DNA from: Alcaligenaceae bacterium | GTDB lineage: Bacteria; Pseudomonadota; Gammaproteobacteria; Burkholderiales; Burkholderiaceae_B | Length of the DNA stretch: 64,000 nt | Direction: 5' to 3' | Assembly: GCA_013416485.1 (NCBI GenBank) | Contig: JACCEO010000003.1 | Coordinates: 62,001-126,000, forward strand | Part shown: positions 9,315-15,557 of the stretch, piece after piece | Numbering within the stretch: position 1 is the first letter of the stretch | Layout of the letters: every line of letters starts with the position of its first letter | Position numbers and translations under genes: made by a program | Notes under the pieces: generated by a model | The model's database searches: none | The model's input: the letters and a program-made list of their open reading frames with translations, nothing else | Told to the model about the DNA's origin: nothing

Positions 9315-9701
9315 ATGCCTTACTTCGCGATCAAGCACCTGCATATTACCGCCGCCGCCCTAAGTATTATCTTTTTCATCATAAGAGCATATTGGTCAGT
9401 TAATGGCTCTGACTTATTACAACGACGTGTCGTTAAAATACTGCCCCATGTAATAGACACAGTTCTATTGGTTTGTGGCGTAATACTGGCTTCCATGATA
9501 GGGCCTAATCAGCCTTGGATACTTGCCAAAGTCGTCGCCTTGATTGCGTATATTGGTGTAGGTACTATCGCCATCAAGCGCGGTAAAACCCCGAAAACCA
9601 GGGGTGTCGCAGCGATAATAGCGGTCGCTATTTTCTTTTATATTGTTGGGGTCGCGCTAGCGCACAGCCCCTTATCGTGGTTGGCTACCAAGCCCCTGTA
9701 A
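9315..9701 (+). CDS. SirB family inner-membrane protein
   Basis: A 128-residue protein with four predicted membrane helices and very few soluble residues. The N-terminal KHLHITAAALSIIFFIIRAY followed by a short loop and RRVVKILPHVIDTVLLVCG is the pattern of the SirB family, named after a Salmonella locus but without an established biochemical role. His residues at positions 8 and 10 and in LPHVID are conserved in the family. It follows cadR by 58 bp and its 3' end overlaps the convergent yeiH by 17 bp. Confidence 0.82.
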   Translation: MPYFAIKHLHITAAALSIIFFIIRAYWSVNGSDLLQRRVVKILPHVIDTVLLVCGVILASMIGPNQPWILAKVVALIAYIGVGTIAIKRGKTPKTRGVAAIIAVAIFFYIVGVALAHSPLSWLATKPL

Positions 9702-10770
9702 GGTATTGCACTAGCAAACTGCTAAATACCACTGCCGCCCATACCCCCAGGCCTAATAATACAGGCCTGGCCCCGGCAGTTAACATACGACGCAAATCTG
9801 ACGACAAACCAATGGCCGACAGGGCCAATACAATTAAGAAGTCGGCCAACAAGCGCAAAGGAATATTCATGGCCTCGGGGATCAGGCCACTGGAACGCAA
9901 GGCGGACGCCGCTACAAACCACAGGATAAACCAAGGAAAAATAGCCATCAGGCTAAAGTCAGTGGCACCGCTACGGCGCATGCGATACGCCTGCCAGCCT
10001 GCCAACACTATACAAATCGGAATAATTAACGTGGCGCGAGTCAGTTTCACAATGGTGGCGTAATCACCGGCGGCCTGACTATAGCTATAACCTGCCGCAA
10101 CCACTGACGACGTATCATTAATCGCCGTACCGGCCCACATTCCAAACCCCTGATCCGACATACCCAAAGCATGCCCCAATATAGGGAATATCAAAACAGC
10201 AATAATATTAAAAATAAAAATAGTCGTAATTGCGAATGCTGTTTCGTGATCTTCGGGCTTGATAATCGGTGTGACGGCAGCAATTGCCGAACCACCACAA
10301 ATGGCAGTGCCTACACCTATTAATATTTTAAGTTTACTAGTGATACCCAACCACTTACCTAAGAAGTAGGCTGAAATAAAAGCGGCAGACAAGGTGATTA
10401 GGGTTACCGGCAAAGACTCCAGTCCGGTAGCCATCACCGTACCAAAACTTAAACCAAAACCCAGCGCAATAATTGACCATTTCAGTATGTGCTGTGAACC
10501 AAAGCGCAAACCTGGCTGAAAAACCTGACTAACACCTACCGTATTACGTATCAATAGGCCTAGGACTATGCCAAACACTGGCCCCCCTATGATGGGTAAC
10601 CAGCGCCCCAACACAATGGCGCACACTGCTACAGCGGCGGCCAATAACAAACCGTATACCCGCGAAGGAATACCCCGCTTGCCATCGCTGCGTGCTTTTG
10701 CAGCCCGGCGCGACAGCTTGGATGCCAAGGTGGTGGGTGTTGCTGAAATATCAAGTTGAGCGTGGGCCAT
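9685..10770 (-). CDS. yeiH: YeiH/UPF0324 family putative sulfate/sulfite exporter
   Basis: A membrane protein of about 361 residues with roughly ten hydrophobic helices. GGPVFGIVLGLLIRNTV near residue 60 and the VGTAICGGSAIAAVTPII segment near 155 are typical of the UPF0324 family. The frame is open to a TTG at 10806, but ATG 10770 gives the usual family length. In enterobacteria yeiH is next to the LysR regulator yeiE, and the same divergent layout is seen here. An anion-export role (sulfite/sulfate) is suggested for the family, not proven by this sequence. Confidence 0.87.
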   Translation of the reverse strand: MAHAQLDISATPTTLASKLSRRAAKARSDGKRGIPSRVYGLLLAAAVAVCAIVLGRWLPIIGGPVFGIVLGLLIRNTVGVSQVFQPGLRFGSQHILKWSIIALGFGLSFGTVMATGLESLPVTLITLSAAFISAYFLGKWLGITSKLKILIGVGTAICGGSAIAAVTPIIKPEDHETAFAITTIFIFNIIAVLIFPILGHALGMSDQGFGMWAGTAINDTSSVVAAGYSYSQAAGDYATIVKLTRATLIIPICIVLAGWQAYRMRRSGATDFSLMAIFPWFILWFVAASALRSSGLIPEAMNIPLRLLADFLIVLALSAIGLSSDLRRMLTAGARPVLLGLGVWAAVVFSSLLVQYLTGAW

Positions 10771-10801
10771 GTCTACATCACTATTACTTATATGTTTAGT
10801 T

Positions 10802-10853
10802 GCCAATTCTAATTGGCCCAGACGTATAAATAAATTAACTAATTCTTATTAAT
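10802..10853. promoter_or_regulatory. Two dyads in the yeiH/LysR intergenic region
   Basis: GCCAATT-CT-AATTGGC at 10802-10817 is a perfect dyad with 7-bp arms. ATTAA-N10-TTAAT at 10834-10853 is a looser dyad with the T-N11-A form seen in LysR-type sites. The 99-bp gap between the two starts is very AT-rich. These are candidate binding sites for the divergent LysR regulator; binding is inferred. Confidence 0.45.
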
Positions 10854-10869
10854 GATATAAAATTTATTG

Positions 10870-11778
10870 ATGATAAGTATAAGCACACGACAATTGGAAG
10901 TCTTCGTCACCATTGCTGCCACCGGCGCGGTAAAACAGGCCGCTGAACGCTTGTTTGTGACTCAGCCTGCCGCCAGCATGGCATTAGCCGAACTAGAGCG
11001 ACACCTTGATGTCGTCTTGTTTGACCGTGAACGTGGGCGGCTGCACCTTAGTCCACGCGGTAAAGAACTGCTGCCTATGGCTCAGGAAATTGTTGAGCGC
11101 CTCCAAGAGTTTCAACACCACGCAGGAAACTCTGCACACCATTTAAGTGGTGAACTACGTGTAGGAGCCAGTAACACCATAGGAAACTACTTGGTGGGTG
11201 ATATGTTAGGTCCATTTATTGCCAACCACCCTCAGGTTTCACTTAGCGTTACTGTGGCCAACACCCAAGAAATTGCAGATGCCCTGTTGGAACACAGACT
11301 GGATATCGGCTGCATTGAAGGTCCGGTGAACCACCCACAACTAGAACTGCTGCCCTGGCGCGACGATGCCCTGGTCGTGTGTGCTGCCCCAAACCATCCT
11401 TTAGCGATACAGTCAGCGCTAGCACCCCGTCATTTTCAGGATGCTAAATGGATATTGCGCGAACCTGGTTCAGCCATGCGCACCTTAACCGAACACGCGC
11501 TAACCGCCCTACCTGCAGGGCGCATACTATTGGAATTAGGACAGGTAGAAGCCATTAAACAAGCTGTGATTGCTGGTTTAGGCATAGCCTGTTTACCCAT
11601 TACGGCAACCACAGATTCAGTAGCTGCAGGCCGGCTTCAGGTCCTGAACACCCCGTTTCTAGACCTGCAGCGGCGCTTATCGTTGGTGTTGCATACGTCG
11701 CGCTATCGTGGTGCCTTAGTCAGTGCTTTTATAGACAGCCTGCTAAGCACAGACGGCGTTGAAACTAACACGCCATAA
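10870..11778 (+). CDS. LysR family transcriptional regulator (YeiE-like)
   Basis: A 302-residue LysR-type regulator. The N-terminal helix-turn-helix covers about residues 1-60 (RQLEVFVTIAATGAVKQAAE then LFVTQPAASMALAELERHL). The effector domain follows from about residue 90 (GELRVGASNTIGNYLVGDML). TTG 10867 sits just upstream of ATG 10870 in frame; ATG is preferred. Divergence from yeiH and the domain order match the enterobacterial yeiE-yeiH pair, so control of the exporter is the likely job. The inducer is not readable from sequence. Confidence 0.88.
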   Translation: MISISTRQLEVFVTIAATGAVKQAAERLFVTQPAASMALAELERHLDVVLFDRERGRLHLSPRGKELLPMAQEIVERLQEFQHHAGNSAHHLSGELRVGASNTIGNYLVGDMLGPFIANHPQVSLSVTVANTQEIADALLEHRLDIGCIEGPVNHPQLELLPWRDDALVVCAAPNHPLAIQSALAPRHFQDAKWILREPGSAMRTLTEHALTALPAGRILLELGQVEAIKQAVIAGLGIACLPITATTDSVAAGRLQVLNTPFLDLQRRLSLVLHTSRYRGALVSAFIDSLLSTDGVETNTP

Positions 11779-11780
11779 GC

Positions 11781-12716
11781 TTACGGTTTACGGGTTCGCG
11801 TAAGCACAATAACCCCCACCAACGACACGGCAGTCCCCAAAAGCTGTAAAGGTGTAATGGGCTCTCCCAACAGCCAGGCGGCTAAGAACAAAACCGACAC
11901 CGGCCCCACCAAACCTAATTGCGATGCCATAGGTGCGCCTATACGCCCTACTGCCCACATCACCATAAAGGTAGGAAATACCGTATTAAACACAGCGTGG
12001 AATAAGGATAAGGAGTACACCTGATGGGGTTGATCTAAACCTTGTAGGCCATGTACGCTAAAAAAATGGATCATGCTGATCACAGATGACACCGCCATCG
12101 CGTAGGCCACCAGACGAGTCGCACCGACACGTTTAATTAATTCACCTGACGCAATTAAATAACACGCGTAAGTGATGGCTGCAGCCAGTACAAAGCCCGA
12201 CCCCAGCATCACAGAGCCACCACCAAGCGACAAATCTTGCAAGAAAACAAAGACCACCCCAAGATAGGAGATAGCCAACGCTAGCCATTGCCCACTGGAC
12301 ACTGACCTTTTTAAGTAAAAAGCGGAAATCAACAATACAAATGTAGGTGACAGGAACAGAATTAATCGTTCCAGCCCGGCAGAAATATATTGCAAGCCGA
12401 TAAAGTCCAGATAACTGGATAAGTAGTAGCCTATAAATCCTAGAAAACTAAGTTGCAAGGACTCTTTCAAGCTAAGTTTAGGGATCAAGCCTAAACGGGC
12501 ACGACGCGCCTGTACCCAGGCAACTGCAGCAAAGAATGGCAAACCTAACATCATGCGAAAGCCTATTACGGTCAGGGCATCAACCCCATAACGATATAAG
12601 AACTTTGCAACGATGGCTTTGGCTGAAAACAGTATGGCCCCTAGCCCAGCCAAGATAAAGCCTACCCAGAATTGATTCGTGTTGGTACGTGCAGCTATAC
12701 TGCCTGTAGAGCTCAT
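11781..12716 (-). CDS. EamA/DMT family transporter
   Basis: A membrane protein of about 311 residues with ten hydrophobic helices in two EamA repeats; the first begins FWVGFILAGLGAILFSAKAI and the second near residue 160 (GSGFVLAAAITYACYLIASG). Such proteins export small metabolites, often amino acids; the substrate is unknown. The frame is open to 12860, but the extra 48 residues have no family match and reach close to the tRNA-Asn promoter, so ATG 12716 is chosen. No clear ribosome-binding site supports either start. Its stop is 2 bp from the stop of the convergent LysR gene. Confidence 0.82.
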   Translation of the reverse strand: MSSTGSIAARTNTNQFWVGFILAGLGAILFSAKAIVAKFLYRYGVDALTVIGFRMMLGLPFFAAVAWVQARRARLGLIPKLSLKESLQLSFLGFIGYYLSSYLDFIGLQYISAGLERLILFLSPTFVLLISAFYLKRSVSSGQWLALAISYLGVVFVFLQDLSLGGGSVMLGSGFVLAAAITYACYLIASGELIKRVGATRLVAYAMAVSSVISMIHFFSVHGLQGLDQPHQVYSLSLFHAVFNTVFPTFMVMWAVGRIGAPMASQLGLVGPVSVLFLAAWLLGEPITPLQLLGTAVSLVGVIVLTRTRKP

Positions 12717-12850
12717 GGAATATACGTATGCCTGGAAAAGAGACGATGACGCTAGTGCTATCTGCAGTAATGCCAGAGGTGCTGCGCGGCCAACTTCTAT
12801 TTTGCCTGTGTATCGATAATTGCGCAAAAACATAAAAAAACATGTTCGAC

Positions 12851-12880
12851 TTGCACACATTAATATTCATGTGCTATAGT
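12851..12880 (+). promoter_or_regulatory. Promoter of tRNA-Asn
   Basis: TTGCAC (12851-12856), an 18-bp spacer, and TATAGT (12875-12880), placed 17 bp before the first base of the mature tRNA. Confidence 0.8.
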
Positions 12881-12896
12881 ATTGCTTCTTTGCAGT

Positions 12897-12972
12897 TCCC
12901 CGATAGCTCAGCCGGTAGAGCGACGGACTGTTAATCCGCAGGTCACTGGTTCGAATCCAGTTCGGGGAGCCA
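12897..12972 (+). tRNA. tRNA-Asn (GTT)
   Basis: A 76-nt cloverleaf with encoded CCA. The acceptor stem pairs TCCCCGA (12897-12903) with TCGGGGA (12962-12968), the discriminator is G and the T-loop is GGTTCGAATCC. The anticodon GTT is at 12930-12932, which falls exactly at tRNA positions 34-36. Its 3' half is duplicated at 15283, marking it as the target of an integrated islet. Confidence 0.97.
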
Positions 12973-12991
12973 CTAGCAAAGAAAGAAATCA
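12928..12991 (+). repeat. Left 64-bp direct repeat (att-like site) in tRNA-Asn
   Basis: Runs from tRNA position 32 (first base of the anticodon loop) through the CCA and 19 more bases, and is identical by eye to 15283-15346. The flanking bases differ on both sides (A versus T before, G versus A after). Here the tRNA is whole, as expected for the end where an incoming element restores the 3' part of the gene. Confidence 0.88.
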
Positions 12992-13004
12992 GCACGTTAC
13001 AGTT

Positions 13005-13035
13005 AGCCTCTTGGATCACGTTCAAGAGGCTTTTT
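13005..13035 (+). terminator. Rho-independent terminator after tRNA-Asn
   Basis: A perfect 9-bp stem AGCCTCTTG / CAAGAGGCT with a 9-nt loop and a T run to 13035. It lies just inside the left islet boundary, so the intact tRNA now uses a terminator brought by the islet. Confidence 0.85.
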
Positions 13036-13092
13036 GTATTCTAGCCTGGAAAATTATAATTAATGTGATCGCTTTCCTTAGTTAGCCACACA

Positions 13093-13230
13093 TCAAAACA
13101 ACACAGTCAGGACCAGCCCAACTACCAGGGCAATTAAGGAGACGGGTGAGAACACCAGCCCAAACACCCCAGCAGGCAACAGGACTATGAACCCACCGAG
13201 GAACTGGAGCACACTGATTAACAACCGCAA
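13093..13230 (-). CDS. Possible small two-helix membrane ORF (doubtful)
   Basis: On the minus strand a frame of up to 45 residues ends at TGA 13095-13093. It is almost wholly hydrophobic, with two helices (VLQFLGGFIVLLPAGVFGLV and LIALVVGLVLTVLF) parted by FSPVS. There is no ATG; TTG 13230 or GTG 13212 are the only starts, neither with a convincing ribosome-binding site. It may be a fragment of a lost membrane protein or chance. It fills part of the 438-bp stretch between tRNA-Asn and hipB. Confidence 0.2.
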   Translation of the reverse strand: MRLLISVLQFLGGFIVLLPAGVFGLVFSPVSLIALVVGLVLTVLF

Positions 13231-13254
13231 CCACCGTTAGTCGCGGTTTTTTGT
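13223..13254 (+). terminator. Weak terminator-like hairpin upstream of hipB
   Basis: AACCGC (13223-13228) pairs with GCGGTT (13243-13248), followed by TTTTTTGTTT. The 14-nt loop is long, so activity is uncertain. Confidence 0.45.
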
Positions 13255-13311
13255 TTGTCGCCCCAGTCAGGCTCGCCTCTTATACACACAGTCACGCTTA
13301 CAGCTTATTTG

Positions 13312-13400
13312 TTGCAATCTGCAATTACATCGTTTATGATGTATTTTGTATTTATGCCTTATTTGGTGTATTTAGAAAACACATTATTTATGATGTATTT
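13312..13400 (+). promoter_or_regulatory. hipBA promoter with three 27-bp-spaced repeats
   Basis: TTGCAA (13312-13317), a 17-bp spacer and TATGAT (13335-13340) form a strong promoter. The 9-mer G(A/G)TGTATTT occurs at 13338, 13365 and 13392, each exactly 27 bp apart; the outer two extend to an identical 14-mer TTTATGATGTATTT (13333-13346 and 13387-13400). The first copy covers the -10 box. This looks like an autoregulatory operator for the HipB-HipA complex. Confidence 0.7.
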
Positions 13401-13411
13401 ATCCTTATTTA

Positions 13412-13675
13412 ATGCAAGACACGATGATGAAATCGGTACTTTTATTAAAAGCGGAGCAACTTTCACCGCTCATCCGCTCTCTAAGAGAGGAAAAAGGATG
13501 GAGCCAGGCTAAGCTCGCCCGTGAGCTGAACACCACTCAGCAAGCCGTTTCTCGCATGGAAAAGGACGCCTCCGGCCTTGCCTTCGCAAGAGTTTATGAG
13601 GTTCTTTCCGTCCTTGATACACAGCTGGCCGCAGAGCCTCGACGACTCTTCAAAGATTCTATAGAGGGCTGGTAA
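13412..13675 (+). CDS. hipB: HipB antitoxin, XRE-type DNA-binding protein
   Basis: An 87-residue antitoxin with a helix-turn-helix at about residues 20-75; EKGWSQAKLARELNTTQQAV shows the recognition region. It ends in Gly-Trp, like E. coli HipB whose C-terminal Trp contacts HipA. Its stop overlaps the hipA start by one base (TAATG), so translation is coupled. It should neutralise HipA and repress the operon at the repeats upstream. ATG 13412 is used, though ATGs at 13424 and 13427 could also serve, and 13427 gives a start closer to the HTH. Confidence 0.92.
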   Translation: MQDTMMKSVLLLKAEQLSPLIRSLREEKGWSQAKLARELNTTQQAVSRMEKDASGLAFARVYEVLSVLDTQLAAEPRRLFKDSIEGW

Positions 13676-14973
13676 TGAGCGTTCTTGATATTTGGATGAA
13701 TGGTGTCTTTGTAGGACAGTGGCATCAAAAAGGCAGGACAGCTTCTCGCCTGGTGTACGACCCATCCTGGGTAGACCATCCGCAAGGTAGGCCTCTTTCA
13801 CTTTCACTGCCAATGACGGGTGCGGGTGACGGCCTGCGTGATGCTTCAGTCGACAATTACTTTGACAACCTCCTACCTGACAACCAGGTAATACGCCGTC
13901 GTATAAGCGCCCGATTCAAAGCCGCGTCCCTGGATACCTTTATCTTGCTACAGAGCATTGGCCGTGATGCCGCAGGCGCTGTACAGCTACTTCCGGAGGG
14001 TTCTCCGCCCCCTGAGGTCAAATTCATTGACGGCAGAGCCTTAACTGAAGCGGACGTTGCAGAGCACCTAAGAGGCGCGATAATGTCGACAGGCGATGAC
14101 TCCAGTGACGACTTTCGTTTCTCATTAGCTGGCGCACAAGAGAAAACGGCCCTTCTTTGGCATAAAGGCTCTTGGCATGTACCTCACGGTGCAACGCCAA
14201 CTACGCACATCTTCAAGTTACCGCTGGGTCTGGCCGGGAACACGCGCTATGACCTGCAGCACTCCGTAGAGAACGAATGGCTCTCGATGGAGCTATTGAG
14301 GGCAATGGGGCTGCCTATTGCGAAAACCCAGATGGCTCAGTTCGAAGACCAGCGGGTGCTCATCGTCGAACGATTTGACCGCAGTGTTCATCCAGACGGC
14401 TGGATTGTTCGCATCCCCCACGAGGACCTGCTGCAGGCGCAAGGATTGCCATCGCATCTCAAGTATGAATCGGATGGCGGACCAGGTGTGCCGGGCATAA
14501 TGGACCTTCTTCGCGGTTCTGCTAACGCGAGAGATGACCGACAAACCTTCTTCAAGACGTTACTGTACTTTTGGCTTCTTGCGGCTACCGATGGTCACGC
14601 CAAGAATTTCAGCTTAGCGATTGCTCCGGGGGGTACATTTAAGCTGGCCCCGCTCTACGATGTACTGTCTGCCTGGCCTTGGGTAGGAGGCGGCGCCAAT
14701 CAGGTACATCTGCGAAACGTGAAAATGGCCATGGCTTTGCGCACTAAAAATGCTCACTACCGTATGCGCGAAATCTACCGAAGGCATTGGCTTGCTGTGG
14801 GCGAACGGTATATCGGCGCTGGATCTACAACGGCCATCTTAGAAGAGTTACCAGGTATCGCAGAAGGCGCAATCACCCTTGTGCAAGAGAAAATTCCTGA
14901 AGGATTTCCTGCTCATATCACGGACACAATCTTTGACGGCATCAGGAGTAATCTGGCTCACCTTGCGCTGTAG
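13675..14973 (+). CDS. hipA: HipA toxin, serine/threonine kinase
   Basis: A 432-residue HipA, close to the 440 residues of E. coli HipA. SLAGAQEKTALL near residue 150 is the loop carrying the autophosphorylated Ser. The catalytic loop TDGHAKNFSL is near residue 305 and the metal-binding DVLS near 328, so the kinase looks intact. The E. coli enzyme phosphorylates glutamyl-tRNA synthetase and stops translation, giving persister cells; the same action is inferred here. Leu CTT and Arg AGG codons are more frequent than in flanking genes. It is the cargo of the tRNA-Asn islet. Confidence 0.94.
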   Translation: MSVLDIWMNGVFVGQWHQKGRTASRLVYDPSWVDHPQGRPLSLSLPMTGAGDGLRDASVDNYFDNLLPDNQVIRRRISARFKAASLDTFILLQSIGRDAAGAVQLLPEGSPPPEVKFIDGRALTEADVAEHLRGAIMSTGDDSSDDFRFSLAGAQEKTALLWHKGSWHVPHGATPTTHIFKLPLGLAGNTRYDLQHSVENEWLSMELLRAMGLPIAKTQMAQFEDQRVLIVERFDRSVHPDGWIVRIPHEDLLQAQGLPSHLKYESDGGPGVPGIMDLLRGSANARDDRQTFFKTLLYFWLLAATDGHAKNFSLAIAPGGTFKLAPLYDVLSAWPWVGGGANQVHLRNVKMAMALRTKNAHYRMREIYRRHWLAVGERYIGAGSTTAILEELPGIAEGAITLVQEKIPEGFPAHITDTIFDGIRSNLAHLAL

Positions 14974-15282
14974 CTCAGGTCGTCGACATTGCGATAGTTT
15001 TTGTCCCTAGAAAACGGCTTATAAATCAAAGAGGCATGAGGCCGGGCACATTACACCCGGTAAGAAAACTATAGCGAGACCATGATTTCACCTGCCGCGC
15101 GCGTTTGAACAGGTTTGCACCAACCCCCACTGGGCGCACCTTACTAGCGCCAACGTGATAGCGATAAGGGGGGACGTCGGGTGTGAAACACTGTCACGCC
15201 CTGTCGTGCCCTGACACGTAAGCATTTGATACAATTAGACTTGTGATATAGGCAAAATATGTACCGAGGCGGCACTAAGTGT
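14974..15282. other. Gene-free right arm of the islet
   Basis: 309 bp between hipA and the right repeat. A CCGGG-N9-CCCGG hairpin near 15042-15060 has no T run and may protect or end the hipA transcript. Short GTGTGA and GTGCCCTGACACG stretches near 15180-15220 resemble arm-type recombinase sites only loosely. I see no coding frame with family features. Confidence 0.4.
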
Positions 15283-15346
15283 CTGTTAATCCGCAGGTCA
15301 CTGGTTCGAATCCAGTTCGGGGAGCCACTAGCAAAGAAAGAAATCA
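15283..15346 (+). repeat. Right 64-bp direct repeat: tRNA-Asn 3' fragment
   Basis: Same sequence as 12928-12991: anticodon loop to CCA plus 19 bases. The 5' half of the tRNA is missing, so this is a pseudo-tRNA and not a functional gene. It is directly followed by a strong terminator, which was probably the original tRNA-Asn terminator before the islet arrived. Confidence 0.88.
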
Positions 15347-15379
15347 AGCCCTTACGTGAAAACGTTGGGGCTTTTTTTT
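15346..15379 (+). terminator. Terminator after the tRNA-Asn fragment
   Basis: AAGCCC-TT-ACGT, loop GAAA, ACGT-T-GGGGCTT, then a run of eight T. Likely the ancestral tRNA-Asn terminator, now separated from the intact gene by 2.3 kb. Confidence 0.85.
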
Positions 15380-15467
15380 CGCCCACACCTAGAGATTGAA
15401 GAACCACCTAGACTGCACGTCTATTAACAATGTGAGACAATTCCGGGTTAAACCTAGTATCTATATT

Positions 15468-15544
15468 GGCCTAATGGCCTAATGGCTGATATCTTTCGCA
15501 CTTTTACAAGTAGCTTCAGCCCGCCGCACCAGGCGGGCTTTTTT
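15468..15544 (+). terminator. Leader hairpin/terminator just before the GntP-type gene
   Basis: AGCCCGCC (15518-15525) and GGCGGGCT (15532-15539) form a perfect 8-bp stem with a 6-nt loop and a T run ending 13 bases before the ATG at 15558. Upstream is a tandem GGCCTAAT octamer (15468-15483). With no gene directly upstream to terminate, it may be an attenuator in the permease leader or the relic of a lost gene. Confidence 0.7.
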
Positions 15545-15557
15545 GTGGTGGCAGTAA

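Larger units (their letters stand above)
12992..15282. mobile_element. 2.3-kb hipBA islet at tRNA-Asn, no integrase
   Basis: The segment between the two 64-bp repeats. It holds a terminator, a short unknown stretch, hipB, hipA and about 300 bp without a gene. A repeat that begins in the anticodon loop is the usual footprint of tyrosine-recombinase integration into a tRNA gene. No recombinase, transposase or plasmid gene is present, so this is either a decayed remnant or an element moved by an enzyme encoded elsewhere. hipA uses Leu CTT and Arg AGG codons that are scarce in the neighbouring genes, which supports outside origin. A tandem tRNA duplication followed by decay is the alternative. 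Confidence 0.72.

Noticed and set aside
12882..13085. Plus-strand frame covering tRNA-Asn
   Set aside because: It is a translation of the tRNA gene itself (PVERRTVNPQVTGSNPV-type) with no family match beyond other tRNA artefacts.
13255..13512. Plus-strand frame over the hipBA promoter
   Set aside because: It overlaps promoter, repeats and the start of hipB in another frame and has no protein-like features.
14293..14544. Antisense frames inside hipA
   Set aside because: hipA has all kinase motifs in its own frame; the opposite frames are by-products.
12973..15282. Search for integrase, transposase or relaxase in the islet
   Set aside because: No frame on either strand shows a tyrosine-recombinase R-H-R-Y pattern or any other mobility gene.
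15144..15407. 87-residue minus-strand frame across the tRNA-Asn fragment
   Set aside because: It reads antisense through tRNA sequence (SPNWIRTSDLRINR-type peptide), a well-known spurious translation.
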